A stretch of DNA of 64,000 nt from CAYQUO01 sp964420835 (GCA_964420835.1 CAYQUO010000004.1:124001-188000); one strand, 5' to 3'; positions 33,190 through 43,094 are shown, counted from the stretch's first letter. Numbers and translations are program-made. The notes: a model not told the origin generated them from the letters alone.

Positions 33190-35106
33190 ATGTCCCTCAT
33201 CAGCACCCGGCAACTCGGCAAGTCCTTCGGCTCCCTGGACCTGTTTTCAGATATCTCCATCAGCATTCCCCGCCGGGCCCGCATCGGCCTGGTGGGAGCC
33301 AACGGTGTTGGAAAAACCACCTTGCTGCGCATCCTGCTGGGCATGGAGACCCCTTCCAGCGGCGCCGTGCATCGGGCGCGCGACCTGCACATGGGGTTCC
33401 TTCCCCAGGAAGCCGCCTTGACTTCCTCCCGCAGCCTTTGGGAGGAGAGTATGCAGGTCTTTGCCGACCTGCAGGACCGCCAGGCTGAACTGAACCGGTT
33501 GGAAACCAGCATGGGCGATGCCTCCATGGCCGGGGAGGTTTTGCAAACTTACAGCCGTCTCCAGTCGGAATTTGAACACCTCGGTGGCTATACCTATGAG
33601 CAGCGCATTCGTCAGACGCTCAGCGGCCTCGGGTTCGATTCCGATGACCTGCAATGCCCTGTTAACCACCTTTCAGGCGGCCAGCGCACCCGCGTCTGCC
33701 TGGCCAAACTCCTTCTGGAGAACCCCGACCTTCTCTTCCTGGACGAACCGACCAATCACCTGGATATCCAGGCCATTGAATGGCTCGAAGCCTTCCTCAG
33801 GGAATGGCCCGGTGCGTCCGTCATTGTCTCCCATGACCGCTATTTCCTGGATCAGACGGTCAGCACCATTTGGGAGATGACACCCCGTCTCGAAGTCTAT
33901 CGAGGCAACTACACTGCCTTTCTGGACCAACGGGACATTCGCAACCAACAGCGCCTTCAAGAGTACCGTTCCCGTCAGGAGCACATTGCAAAAGAGGAAG
34001 AGTATATCCGCAGGAACATCGCCGGCCAGAACACCCGCCAGGCCCAGGGCAGGCGCAAGCGCCTGGAGCGCCTGATGGATGAATCAACCCTCACCCCGCC
34101 ACCGCGCAGCCCGCGTCGGCTGCACCTTGACCTCGGCTCCGCCGGCCGCTCCGGTGACCTTGTCCTCCGCACCTTTGGACTACAGATCGGCTATCCGGGC
34201 GAGGGCAGACCGCTCTACCAGGTCCCGGACCTCACCCTCTTGCGCGGCGAATGTGCCGCCGTCCTGGGACCGAACGGTGCCGGGAAGACCACGCTCCTGA
34301 AAACGCTCCTCGGTCAGGTGCCGCCCTACGCCGGTGAAGCCATCCTCGGCTCCAGCCTGCAGATTGGGTATTTCGCCCAGGCCCACGAAGACCTGCACCC
34401 GGAATTCAGCCTCATGCAGGAGATCGAATCCATTGCCCCCAACATGCTCCCAGCAGAGGCGCGTGATTATCTGGCCAAATTCCTCTTCACCGGTGATGAT
34501 GTCTTCAAAACCGTCGAAACGTTATCCGGCGGCGAACGCGGGCGCCTGGCCCTGGCCCTTCTCGCCCTGCAGGGCTCAAACCTGCTCCTGCTCGATGAGC
34601 CCACCAATCACCTCGACCTCCCCTCACAGGATGCCCTGCAGGCCGTGTTGCGCAACTTCCAGGGCACGACCCTCCTGGTCACCCACGACCGTTATCTGAT
34701 CGATGCCCTGGCGACCCAGGTGTGGGAGGTGTTGCCCGCCGCTGAGGAACTGAAGGTGTTCGCCGGCACCTATAGCGAATACCGGGCAATCCTGCGGGGT
34801 GTGCCGGATGCCGCACCGGCTCCCCGGCCACCTCTCCCCGGGGAAAAAGCGGTCGGGAAAAAAGAACCAACGGTCAGGCCTTCCTCCACAGGCAAGCACA
34901 ATCGCCAGCGCCGCCAACTGAAACTGGACGCCCTGGAAGAGACCATCAGCAGCCTCGAGGAGCAACTTGCAGCCATCAGCCGGCAGTTGGAAGACCCCCC
35001 CGCTGATGGCGATGCCGTCCAGCGCCTGGGACGGGAGTACGTCCAACTCGAGAGCCGGCTGGAAACCCGCCTTCAGGAATGGATTTCCCTGATGGAAGGA
35101 GAGTAG
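33190..35106 (+). CDS. ABC-F family ATPase (ribosome-associated type)
   Basis: The 638-residue soluble protein has two ABC domains with Walker A GANGVGKTT and GPNGAGKTT. Signatures are LSGGQRTR and LSGGERGR, and Walker Bs FLDEPTNHLD and LLDEPTNHLD. Between the domains is a helical linker (about 230-300) with charged repeats, and the C terminus (about 575-638) is a coiled coil. ABC-F proteins bind the ribosomal E-site and affect translation or resistance. Which subclass (Uup, YfmR or a resistance type) cannot be settled here. Start ATG 33190 gives the classic MSLISTRQLGKSFG start. The frame continues to 33151 with a weaker initiation. A terminator follows at 35128-35157. Confidence 0.92.
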   Translation: MSLISTRQLGKSFGSLDLFSDISISIPRRARIGLVGANGVGKTTLLRILLGMETPSSGAVHRARDLHMGFLPQEAALTSSRSLWEESMQVFADLQDRQAELNRLETSMGDASMAGEVLQTYSRLQSEFEHLGGYTYEQRIRQTLSGLGFDSDDLQCPVNHLSGGQRTRVCLAKLLLENPDLLFLDEPTNHLDIQAIEWLEAFLREWPGASVIVSHDRYFLDQTVSTIWEMTPRLEVYRGNYTAFLDQRDIRNQQRLQEYRSRQEHIAKEEEYIRRNIAGQNTRQAQGRRKRLERLMDESTLTPPPRSPRRLHLDLGSAGRSGDLVLRTFGLQIGYPGEGRPLYQVPDLTLLRGECAAVLGPNGAGKTTLLKTLLGQVPPYAGEAILGSSLQIGYFAQAHEDLHPEFSLMQEIESIAPNMLPAEARDYLAKFLFTGDDVFKTVETLSGGERGRLALALLALQGSNLLLLDEPTNHLDLPSQDALQAVLRNFQGTTLLVTHDRYLIDALATQVWEVLPAAEELKVFAGTYSEYRAILRGVPDAAPAPRPPLPGEKAVGKKEPTVRPSSTGKHNRQRRQLKLDALEETISSLEEQLAAISRQLEDPPADGDAVQRLGREYVQLESRLETRLQEWISLMEGE

Positions 35107-35127
35107 GCTTTACCGGATTAAACAAAA

Positions 35128-35157
35128 TGAGGCGGAACGAGACCGCCTCATTTTTTT
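35128..35157. terminator. Rho-independent terminator, bidirectional
   Basis: TGAGGCGG and CCGCCTCA form an 8-bp GC-rich stem (35128-35135/35143-35150) with a seven-base loop, followed on the plus strand by T7. It ends the ABC-F gene. The A-rich sequence before the stem (ACAAAA) would give T-rich ends on the other strand and can terminate gdhA, whose stop is at 35174. Confidence 0.85.
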
Positions 35158-35173
35158 CGTGTTCAAGCCGTGT

Positions 35174-36460
35174 CTACACCCAGCCGCGCAGTTGCATGGC
35201 CTTAACCACCCGGCTGATGGCAACCATGTAGGCGGCATCCCGCATGTAAACCTTTTCCTTCTCAGACATTTCCAGCACAGCCGCAAAGGCGCTGGTCATC
35301 TTTTCATCCAGTTTGGCCAGCACCTCGTCCTTGGGCCAGTAAAAGTTCATATCGTTCTGAACGCCTTCAAAGTACGAGACGGTCACCCCGCCTGCGTTGC
35401 ACAAAAAGTCCGGAACGAGGAAGATGTTACTCTTCCGGATCACCTCATCCGCTTCCGGGGTGGTCGGCCCGTTGGCGCCCTCGGCGATCATTTTCACCTT
35501 GCTGTGGATCTTCTTCACGGTGTCCGCATTGATCTGGCCTTCCAGTGCCGCCGGGATGAGCACATCCACCTCTTTGGCGATCCAGGCTTCACCTTCCTCG
35601 ATGGAATATCCCGCTGCCTTGGCTTTTGCCTTGTCGATGGTTCCGTACTGGTCGGTGATGCTGATCAGGAAGCGTGTGTCAATGCCATCCGCCTTGCTGA
35701 AGGTGTAAGAGCAGCGGTCATCGCGATCCCAGCAGGAAACACAAATGACTTTGCCCTTCAGCAGTTCGGAAAAGCCGATCGCCGCATGTTGTGAAACATT
35801 GCCGAATCCCTGAATGGCCGCGCTGCACTTGGTGGCGTCCAGTTTCAGGTGCTTCATGGCTTCCCGCACGGTGTAGATCACCCCGGAGCCGGTGGCTTCT
35901 GTCCTCCCCAGGGAACCGCCGCCACCCACCGGCTTGCCGGTGATCACCCCGGGCGTATATTGCCCGGACAGTTTCGAGTATTCATCCATCATCCAGCCCA
36001 TCATTTGCGGGGTTGTACCAACATCCGGGGCTGGCACATCATTGCGCGGGCCAATGTTTTTCCAGATGGTCTGGATGTAGCCCCTTACCAGGCGCTCCTT
36101 CTCCCCGGTGGAGAGCGTTGCCGGGTCCACCACCACGCCGCCCTTCCCGCCGCCGAGTGGAATGTCCACAACGGCGCACTTCCAGGTCATCCAGGTCGCC
36201 AGCGCCCGCACGGTATCCGCCGTCTCTGCCGGGTGAAAGCGGATTCCGCCCTTGTTTGGTCCTCGCGCATCGTTGTGTTGAACCCGGTACCCCTGGAAGA
36301 CCCGGATCGAGCCGTCATCCATCCGTACAGGAATGCGAAAGTGGAATTCACGCAGCGGCCAGCGCAGGATCTCGCGCACTTGCGGGTCAAGGCGCAGCAG
36401 GTCGGCAACATGGTCAAATTGTTGCTGGGCCATCTCAAACGCGTTTGTTGTTGAAGCCAT
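35174..36460 (-). CDS. gdhA: Glutamate dehydrogenase (Glu/Leu/Phe/Val dehydrogenase family)
   Basis: The 428-residue protein interconverts glutamate with 2-oxoglutarate plus ammonia using NAD(P). The N-terminal dimer domain holds NKGGIRFHPA and the catalytic Lys region DIPLGGGKGGVVVDP. The Rossmann domain has IQGFGNVSQHAA (the GxGxxG-like stretch; GFGNVS). Length is standard for the family, and glutamate (rather than leucine) is favoured by context and length, not proved. Start ATG 36460 is 7 bases after AAAGGAG. It converges with the ABC-F gene at a shared terminator and is preceded by a 209-base gap with nothing recognisable. Confidence 0.92.
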   Translation of the reverse strand: MASTTNAFEMAQQQFDHVADLLRLDPQVREILRWPLREFHFRIPVRMDDGSIRVFQGYRVQHNDARGPNKGGIRFHPAETADTVRALATWMTWKCAVVDIPLGGGKGGVVVDPATLSTGEKERLVRGYIQTIWKNIGPRNDVPAPDVGTTPQMMGWMMDEYSKLSGQYTPGVITGKPVGGGGSLGRTEATGSGVIYTVREAMKHLKLDATKCSAAIQGFGNVSQHAAIGFSELLKGKVICVSCWDRDDRCSYTFSKADGIDTRFLISITDQYGTIDKAKAKAAGYSIEEGEAWIAKEVDVLIPAALEGQINADTVKKIHSKVKMIAEGANGPTTPEADEVIRKSNIFLVPDFLCNAGGVTVSYFEGVQNDMNFYWPKDEVLAKLDEKMTSAFAAVLEMSEKEKVYMRDAAYMVAISRVVKAMQLRGWV

Positions 36461-36669
36461 TCGGTTTCTCCTTTACTCAAAATTGAATTATGGACATTCC
36501 CTTCGGGCAGGGTCCAAGCAAAAACTTCCGGGTGCCCCGCTTGGTTTCACCCGGTTGAATGTGTTTTAGGGAGGTCTTCCTTGTATAACAACCCCTTCAC
36601 CCGCTCTTGGTATGAATTAACCTTATCAAAAAAGACCGGCAGCGTCAATGGATGAAAGTCGCCATCTGC

Positions 36670-38139
36670 CTATGATTTGTATCCATCCCCCGCCTGGTTG
36701 AGTTGACTGACCAGTTCATGATGGACGATCTCCGGGTTGGCTTTTCCGCCCATGCGTTGCATCACCAGTCCGAAGAACCAGTTCAACAGGGATGTTTTGC
36801 CTTGCAGGTAATTGGCAACTTCCACCGGGTGTTCGGCCAGTACACGCGCCGCCGCCTCCGCGATGGCCTGGTTGTCTGAGACCTGGCGCAACCTGCCCTG
36901 TTTAATGATATCCGCCGCCTCCTGCCCGCTTTCCAGCATGGTTGAAAGCACCTTTTTGGCGGTATTCTGGTTCACCTCACCGGAAGCGGCGAATTCCAGG
37001 AGCCTGGCAAACCCTGCCGGTGTGACCTTCAGTTCACTGAACGGCCTTTTCTCTTCGTTCATCCAGGCGAACAATTCGCCGGTGACCCACCTGGCAGCCA
37101 TGGCTGGGCTGATGGATGGATTGGCTCGAAGCACCTCCTCAAAATAATTGGCGGTCTCGTTTTCTGCCGCCAAAAGGATGGCGTCTTCCAATTTCAGGTT
37201 ATATTGCCGCAGGAACCTCTTGCGGCGTGCGTTTGGCAGTTCGGGAAGGTAACCGGCAATCCGCTCCAGCCATTCCAATTCGATCACCAGCGGGGGCAGG
37301 TCGGGCTCCGGAAAGTAGCGGTAGTCGTGTGCCTCTTCCTTGCTGCGCTGGAGGAAGGTCACTCCGTTCCCCTCATCCCACCCCAGTGTTTGTTGCAGTA
37401 CTGGGCGCTTTTCCTCAAGAGCCGCCATCTGTTCGTCAATCTGGAATTGAACACTCCGTTCCAACGCCCGAAAACTGTTCAGATTCTTGATCTCCACCCG
37501 CGTGCCCAGGGTATCGCTCCCGGCCGGACGGACGGATACATTGGCCTCGAACCGAATCACACCCCGCTCCATGTCCCCGGAGTTTACCCCCAGCGCTTTT
37601 AACAAGGCGCGAATCTCGTGACTGTATTGGCGCACTTCTTCGACGGAATGCATGTCCGGTTCGCTGACGATCTCCAGCAGGGGCACACCAGCCCGGTTCA
37701 GGTCCACCAGCGAACAGGTTTGTCCATTTTGATGAATATGGGTCAACTTTCCGGTATCCTCTTCCAGGTGTACCCGGTTGATGCGGATCATCCGCTCTCC
37801 GGCGGAGGTCGGAATGGGCAGGCGGCCGTCGCGGGCGAGCGGGTACTCATATTGTGAGATCTGGTAGCCTTTCGGCAGGTCGGGGTAAAAATAATTCTTG
37901 CGGGCAAAATAACTCTTCGGTTGCACCGCGCAATCAAGGGCCAGGGCAACCTTCAAGCCCATCTCCACTGCCGCACGGTTGACGACCGGCAATACGCCCG
38001 GGAACCCCGCACAAACCGGGCATACCGCTGTATTGGGTCGCGCCCGCGTGGCATCGACGACCGGGCAGTTGCAGAACATCTTGGATCGGGTCATCAGTTC
38101 GGCGTGGACTTCCAGTCCGATGACAGCCTCAAATTTCAT
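36670..38139 (-). CDS. gatB: Aspartyl/glutamyl-tRNA amidotransferase subunit B
   Basis: The 489-residue subunit of GatCAB converts Glu-tRNA(Gln) to Gln-tRNA(Gln) (or Asp to Asn) when glutaminyl-tRNA synthetase is absent. It begins FEAVIGLEVHAELMTRSKMFC and carries the kinase-like tunnel motifs KNYFYPDLPKGYQISQYEYP, MERGVIRFEANVSVRPAGS and SKEEAHDYRYFPEPDLPP. The C-terminal helical tail binds tRNA. The typical tail GGKANPE is present. GGAAG precedes ATG 38139 by 6 bases. The other two subunits are encoded 5-7 kb downstream at 43095-44891 (gatCA), so gatB is unlinked, a common pattern. Confidence 0.95.
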   Translation of the reverse strand: MKFEAVIGLEVHAELMTRSKMFCNCPVVDATRARPNTAVCPVCAGFPGVLPVVNRAAVEMGLKVALALDCAVQPKSYFARKNYFYPDLPKGYQISQYEYPLARDGRLPIPTSAGERMIRINRVHLEEDTGKLTHIHQNGQTCSLVDLNRAGVPLLEIVSEPDMHSVEEVRQYSHEIRALLKALGVNSGDMERGVIRFEANVSVRPAGSDTLGTRVEIKNLNSFRALERSVQFQIDEQMAALEEKRPVLQQTLGWDEGNGVTFLQRSKEEAHDYRYFPEPDLPPLVIELEWLERIAGYLPELPNARRKRFLRQYNLKLEDAILLAAENETANYFEEVLRANPSISPAMAARWVTGELFAWMNEEKRPFSELKVTPAGFARLLEFAASGEVNQNTAKKVLSTMLESGQEAADIIKQGRLRQVSDNQAIAEAAARVLAEHPVEVANYLQGKTSLLNWFFGLVMQRMGGKANPEIVHHELVSQLNQAGDGYKS

Positions 38140-38213
38140 GGTTCTTCCATTGAGATCAGATCAAGTCCCGGGCAGGTGCCATCAGGGTTTCTTCATCGAT
38201 TGCCGGCGGGGTC

Positions 38214-40499
38214 TTATTCGGTCACCTGGACGGTGGCAGTGCGTATGATCCTGTTTCCGTCCATGTCGTCCACCATGATGCCAACTTCGAACGTGCCGGT
38301 CGTCGCCTCACCGATCCCATAATAAATCTTCTCGTCCCCAAAGGTCATTACGTTGCCGGTTTCGCGGTTGGCATGGAAGTCGATCCCGCCGTCTGGTGAA
38401 AGCCAGTAGTCGGCAAAGATGAACTGGTCACCGGGGCGCGGGATGATCTCAGAATATCGCAATACCCCCATGCCCTGGGTTTCGGCTATGCTCAGAATGC
38501 GCAACAATTTCCCCGTCTTCACATCAAAGATCATCTTCGCCGGGCATTGCACCCGGCTGTCGCTGTACAAATATTCTCCAAAAGCGGCATAGGTTTCGAT
38601 CTTGTCTTTTGAGCCGGGGAAGATGCTGGGGAAAAGGAAATGCAATGCCTTCTTCAACGGTGAGAACAACCCCTTTTTCTCCTGTGAAGGGTAGGATTCC
38701 GGCACAACCAGAGCGAACATGCACAACTCACCATTGCACACACCTTTGCCCCGGGGGGACCATTTAATTGAGATCGGTATGCTCCCGTCAACTCTTTCGT
38801 AAATTGGAAAAGATACCCCTCCCACCTCCTGGCTTGAATCCCCCAGGATGTAATCCATGCTGTAATAGAAATAACGGTCGCCGGCCTGTATCAGACTTAC
38901 CAGGTAAATATAAGCGATCTGGTCGCCGCTGATCGTGGTTTTTAAAATGGAAGTACCTTCCCGGTCGATTACGCCGCCCGAACCGGTCAGTGGGGCTATG
39001 TTGATCTCTCCCCTGCCCGGAGCCGGTAGTTGGGATTCCACCGGCGGGACCCCTTGCCCAAATTCCTGCCCGGCATAATGGTAGGCCAGGAAATCGTCCC
39101 ACAGGTTCATGCTCGCGGATCTGCCCGTAATCAGGGTGTAAAAGGGTGCACCGATGTACTCATCCCAGTAATCTTCGGAAACCGGAAAATGGATGGACAT
39201 GCCTGATGATCCCTCCATGTTATCTCCATGCTTCTCAGCAATCACCGCCTGGTTGATGGCGGCAGCCAGGTTGGAGGCTGCCTGGTCCAAATCCGCCATG
39301 CCCAGGTTATGGGCCACCATCCCGGCAAAATTACCCAGATCGATGTAGGGGGAGGGCAGGTTGTCGCCAAATGCATTGTAGTAGTTGCGGGCGTAAGCCC
39401 TGGCAGAGGCAACCTGCTTCTGATCTTTTTCCTTCAGCAATAGGACGAAGTCATTCAGCCGGCTGTTCACCTCCTCCATCCGGTTGAGGTCGATCGCTGA
39501 AATGGTGGTGGTCTTTCCAATCAGGTTGATGGTCTCCTCAATGCTGCCATCCGCAGAGGTCCCGTACACATATTTCAGCAAGGCCGCCCTTGAAGAATCG
39601 TCCAGGATTCGCAGATCATGGGAAATATAGCCCTCAACAATGGCTGTGCCCAGTTCTGCACCGCTCATTTCCGGCCGCTGAACCAGCCGGTCCAGAAAGT
39701 ACCAGTACGCGAAACCCATTACCGGCTCAACCTCCTCGGATGCCACGGCGTAATTGGCGAAGGGTGACAGGGTGTTGTAAACTTCGAACATGCCCATCAG
39801 GCAAGCATCCAGGCCGATTAATTCAAACTTGTGCAGGCCGGTTTTCTGGATAATTTCACCCAGTGCGGTTTCCAGTTCTTTAAGGGTGATGTAATCATAT
39901 TCATCCAGTGTGGACTGGGCATCCGTCCAGCCGCCAGGCCAGCCCATGCCATGGTCGGACAGGATGAGCACGTGGCGGTCGGCAGGATACGTGCTGATCG
40001 CCCAGGTGACGAAGTCCACCAGGGTTGCCGGGTCGTTCATGTCGGCTTCACCCAGGTCTGCGATCATTTCTGACGCCAGGGTGTTCAGGTCGTCATCCTT
40101 TTGTAACCGGTAACGCCGGGTGGAAGACCAGTCTCCGTCCCCCGAAAATCCTCCATGATAACGATCCACTTGGGCAATAATGGTCACCCGGTCACTGGAT
40201 CCGACCATCTCGGCCTCGTTCAGGTCGAAGTACAGGTCTTCCTCCAGCACCGGATCGTCGGCATCACTGTAGATCATTACCAGCCAGGTCTGTGTGGCCG
40301 GATCCTGGTCATGCGGCAGGGTGGAAAAAGCCGTGGGGCGGCGGGTGGGTTGAGCGCTCTTTTTATTCATCAAAAGATAGGCGGTTCCTCCGCTGCCCGC
40401 CAATAGCCCCAGACACATGCAAATGGCAAGCAGAACCACAGGCAGGATGACCCAGATCTTTTGATTTGTTTTGTTCTCAGGGGGCGAAGCGGTGGTCAT
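38214..40499 (-). CDS. Clostripain-family (C11) cysteine protease, membrane-anchored
   Basis: The 761-residue protein has an N-terminal membrane anchor (about 18-45, KIWVILPVVLLAICMCLGLL) and a large outer domain. The catalytic His is in LILSDHGMGW (near residue 183) and the catalytic Cys in LIGLDACLMGMFE (near residue 233), as in clostripain (Pfam C11) caspase-like proteases. The C-terminal ~350 residues are beta-rich and unassigned. It likely acts at the cell surface on basic residues. Start ATG 40499 fits the anchor; the frame reaches 40526 with two more start codons upstream. A chagasin-type inhibitor gene lies 34 kb away, but no pairing is implied. Confidence 0.85.
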   Translation of the reverse strand: MTTASPPENKTNQKIWVILPVVLLAICMCLGLLAGSGGTAYLLMNKKSAQPTRRPTAFSTLPHDQDPATQTWLVMIYSDADDPVLEEDLYFDLNEAEMVGSSDRVTIIAQVDRYHGGFSGDGDWSSTRRYRLQKDDDLNTLASEMIADLGEADMNDPATLVDFVTWAISTYPADRHVLILSDHGMGWPGGWTDAQSTLDEYDYITLKELETALGEIIQKTGLHKFELIGLDACLMGMFEVYNTLSPFANYAVASEEVEPVMGFAYWYFLDRLVQRPEMSGAELGTAIVEGYISHDLRILDDSSRAALLKYVYGTSADGSIEETINLIGKTTTISAIDLNRMEEVNSRLNDFVLLLKEKDQKQVASARAYARNYYNAFGDNLPSPYIDLGNFAGMVAHNLGMADLDQAASNLAAAINQAVIAEKHGDNMEGSSGMSIHFPVSEDYWDEYIGAPFYTLITGRSASMNLWDDFLAYHYAGQEFGQGVPPVESQLPAPGRGEINIAPLTGSGGVIDREGTSILKTTISGDQIAYIYLVSLIQAGDRYFYYSMDYILGDSSQEVGGVSFPIYERVDGSIPISIKWSPRGKGVCNGELCMFALVVPESYPSQEKKGLFSPLKKALHFLFPSIFPGSKDKIETYAAFGEYLYSDSRVQCPAKMIFDVKTGKLLRILSIAETQGMGVLRYSEIIPRPGDQFIFADYWLSPDGGIDFHANRETGNVMTFGDEKIYYGIGEATTGTFEVGIMVDDMDGNRIIRTATVQVTE

Positions 40500-40613
40500 G
40501 GGAATCACATCTCCTGGTGGCATCAAATGATCAAACCAATAACAGGAATTGGAGTGAATCGACTTGCATGGCCGGGCAAAGGGGTTTATTCAACGTTTGC
40601 AGCCGGTGTGTGC

Positions 40614-41774
40614 TTACAGTTTTTTCACGAACCTCTCAATGCGCAGTAAGGCTTCTTCGATCTTCTCATAACTGGTGGCGTAGGAACAGCGCACAAACCC
40701 ACTCCCCCCGGCGCCAAAGGCACTGCCGGGGACCACGGCAACGTGTTCCTCCTGCAGCAGGCGGTTGGCAAAGGTTTCATCGTCCAGCCCGGTCACCGAG
40801 ACCTTTGGGAAGGCATAAAATGCCCCCCTTGGTTCAAATGTGGGCAGGCCGATCCGGTTCAGCCCGTTCACGATCAGTTTGCGCCGCCGGTCGTACTCTT
40901 CGCGCATTAGGATCACATCCTCGTCGCAATGTAACAGGGCCGTGATGGCCGCTGTTTGGGCTGTGGTTGGGGCGCACATGATGGTGTATTGGTGGACACG
41001 CAGCAGCCCGTTCATGATCCCGGCTGGTCCGGCCGCATACCCGATGCGCCAGCCGGTCATGGCGTAGTCTTTCGAGAACCCACCCAGCAGAACCGAGCGC
41101 TCACGGGCCCCGGGAATGGCGGGGTAGCAAACATGCTTTTGCCCGTACACCAATTGGTCATAGATCTCGTCGGAGATCACGATCAGGTCATGTTTTTCGG
41201 CCAGTTGTTGGATCTGGATTAATTTCTCGCGGCTGGCCACCGCCCCGGTGGGGTTGTTGGGATAGCCGATCAGGATGGCTTTACTGCGTGGTGTAATGGC
41301 TGCCTCAACGGCTTGTATATCGATGTCGAAATTGTCCTCCATCCGGCAGGGCACTTCCACCCCCACACCCCCTGCCAGGTACACGCCCGCCTGGTAGGAA
41401 ACAAAGCATGGGGTCAGGATCACCACCTCGTCGCCGGGGTCGATCAGGGCTGTAAAGGCCAGGTACAGGGCTTCGGATCCACCAACGGTGATGACAATCT
41501 CAGACCCTGGGTCGTAACGGACCCCGTAAAGTTTGTCCAGGTGGCGGGAAAGCGCTTCCCGCAATTCGACCATGCCGGAATTGGCGGTGTAATGGGTCTC
41601 ACCCTGCTGAAGCGATCGGATCCCCGCATCCAGGATGGCATCCGGTGTGGTGAAGTCCGGCTCGCCGATGCCCAGCGATATGACGTCCTTCATGGTCGCT
41701 GCAATGTCGAAGAACTTGCGAATCCCGGAAGGTTTCAGGGTTGCGGTCTTTTTGGAAAGGTATGTATCGCGCAT
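40614..41774 (-). CDS. Class I/II aminotransferase (aspartate/aromatic type)
   Basis: The 386-residue PLP enzyme has SLGIGEPDFTTPDAI, the substrate-phosphate region THYTANSGMVELREAL, YPNNPTGAV, and ISDEIYDQLVY. The Schiff-base Lys is in LLGGFSKDYAMTGWRIGYA. It belongs to subgroup I-gamma aminotransferases, which use aspartate, aromatic or alanine substrates. Start ATG 41774 follows GGAGG; the frame goes back to 41819. It is the last gene of a three-gene minus-strand unit with a small protein (stop 41789) and a sugar nucleotidyltransferase, but I see no joint pathway beyond possible amino-sugar synthesis. Confidence 0.9.
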   Translation of the reverse strand: MRDTYLSKKTATLKPSGIRKFFDIAATMKDVISLGIGEPDFTTPDAILDAGIRSLQQGETHYTANSGMVELREALSRHLDKLYGVRYDPGSEIVITVGGSEALYLAFTALIDPGDEVVILTPCFVSYQAGVYLAGGVGVEVPCRMEDNFDIDIQAVEAAITPRSKAILIGYPNNPTGAVASREKLIQIQQLAEKHDLIVISDEIYDQLVYGQKHVCYPAIPGARERSVLLGGFSKDYAMTGWRIGYAAGPAGIMNGLLRVHQYTIMCAPTTAQTAAITALLHCDEDVILMREEYDRRRKLIVNGLNRIGLPTFEPRGAFYAFPKVSVTGLDDETFANRLLQEEHVAVVPGSAFGAGGSGFVRCSYATSYEKIEEALLRIERFVKKL

Positions 41775-41788
41775 TTTGTCTCCTCCAT

Positions 41789-42022
41789 TCATGATCCTGT
41801 GAGGGGCAGTATGCTCCACCTGTCAGACCCTTCGCTGTAGATCAGGTCAAAGCAACGGCCGTCCACCACCTTCACCCGGAATGCGCGCCCCTCGGGGGTT
41901 CTCCACCGGGAGAGGATGCGATCAACCTCCAGGGTTTCCCCTTCCCAATCCAGTGAAAGGGGGCGTTCGGGGTATTGGCTGCCGGCATGCGCCCGCACCG
42001 GGTCGGTTAAAAGGCTGCCCAT
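41789..42022 (-). CDS. Small DUF6504-like protein
   Basis: The 77-residue protein has a compact beta-rich core: LDWEGETLEVDRILSRWRTP, then RAFRVKVVDGRCFDLIY and the end DRWSILP. This resembles the DUF6504 family of unknown function found in actinobacteria, Deinococcus and Chloroflexota. It overlaps the end of the nucleotidyltransferase gene by 16 bases and ends 14 bases before the aminotransferase start. The tight packing argues that it is a real, cotranslated gene. No enzymatic residues are evident. Confidence 0.65.
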   Translation of the reverse strand: MGSLLTDPVRAHAGSQYPERPLSLDWEGETLEVDRILSRWRTPEGRAFRVKVVDGRCFDLIYSEGSDRWSILPLTGS

Positions 42023-43014
42023 GCATCATCACCCATGTTCATCACCCAGGGGCGGTTTTCCAGGTGCACCCGGTCTCCAACCAGGGAATCCTCCAGGAAC
42101 ACCCGGTTGATCGATGTGCCTTCACCGATGATGGTGTTCCGGATGATGGAGTCAACGATCTCGCAATCCCGGTCAATCGAAACGTCCGGACCGATCACCG
42201 AACGGACGATCCTCGCTTTTTCGTGGATGAAGACGGGTGGAACGATCACTACTCCAGGTTGGATTGCTTGGGCGCTGTTGTCTTGCCCTTTTGCCAGCAG
42301 GTGCCGGTTCGTTTCCAGCAGCGCCTGGGGGATGCCGGCGTCCAGCCAGGTTTCCACGGGCTGCACCCGCATCCGACTGCCCTGTTGCAACAGGATGTTG
42401 ATCGCGTCGGCCAGGAAGAACTCGTTCTTCAACATCGTTCCCTGCCGCATCTGTTCCTCGATGGCGGTCATCAGCGCCTGGCTGTCCTGAAAATAATAGA
42501 AACCGACCAGGGCCAGGTTGTTTTTTCTGTCCTGCGGTTTTTCGATCAGGCGGTTGATTGCCCCTTTGTCATCAACCACAGCCACTCCGAACCGCCTGGG
42601 GTCGGGGACCGCCTTCACCCAGGCTACGCCGTCGGCTGTTTCCTGGCTGATTTCGGAAAGGTCAGTCTCGATTAGGGTGTCCGAAAAGGTCATCAACATG
42701 GGGCCTTTCAGGTGTTTTCTAGCAAGGTAGATGGCATGGGATTGCCCCCGCATTTCCTCCTGGACGATGTAGAAGCACTTTCGCCTGGGGTAACTCTCTT
42801 CCATGAAGGATTTGATCTGCCAGCCCTGCGGGCTGATGATGAATACATGTTTTGCCTTTTCCACATTGGGCAGCGAATTGAATTGGGACAACACATGGTC
42901 CAGCACGGTCCTGCCCGCCAATGCCACCAGCGGCTTGGGCTTGCTCCAGGTGTGTGGCCGCATGCGCGTTCCAAGTCCGGCCATGGGAATCACGATCGTT
43001 GGGGGTTCAGGCAT
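42007..43014 (-). CDS. Sugar-phosphate nucleotidyltransferase with left-handed beta-helix tail
   Basis: The 335-residue protein has an N-terminal NTP-transferase domain with IPMAGLGTRMRPHTWSKPKPL (nucleotide loop and activating Lys). The C-terminal region has hexapeptide-like repeats VIGPDVSIDRDCEIVDSIIR, then NTIIGEGTSINRVFLEDSLV. It is in the glucose-1-phosphate thymidylyltransferase/GlmU-like group and makes an NDP-sugar in the cytoplasm. Substrate (dTTP, UTP or GTP) cannot be read directly. Its stop overlaps the start of the small downstream protein. Homology to GlgC encoded at 50918-52207 is only superfamily-level. Confidence 0.85.
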   Translation of the reverse strand: MPEPPTIVIPMAGLGTRMRPHTWSKPKPLVALAGRTVLDHVLSQFNSLPNVEKAKHVFIISPQGWQIKSFMEESYPRRKCFYIVQEEMRGQSHAIYLARKHLKGPMLMTFSDTLIETDLSEISQETADGVAWVKAVPDPRRFGVAVVDDKGAINRLIEKPQDRKNNLALVGFYYFQDSQALMTAIEEQMRQGTMLKNEFFLADAINILLQQGSRMRVQPVETWLDAGIPQALLETNRHLLAKGQDNSAQAIQPGVVIVPPVFIHEKARIVRSVIGPDVSIDRDCEIVDSIIRNTIIGEGTSINRVFLEDSLVGDRVHLENRPWVMNMGDDAWAAF

Positions 43015-43094
43015 GGAATATACCCTCTGTTTGTGAATGGATTTGATTCATTGTAACATTTTCCGGTTGAAACTCATCCCACAATTGTCATCCT

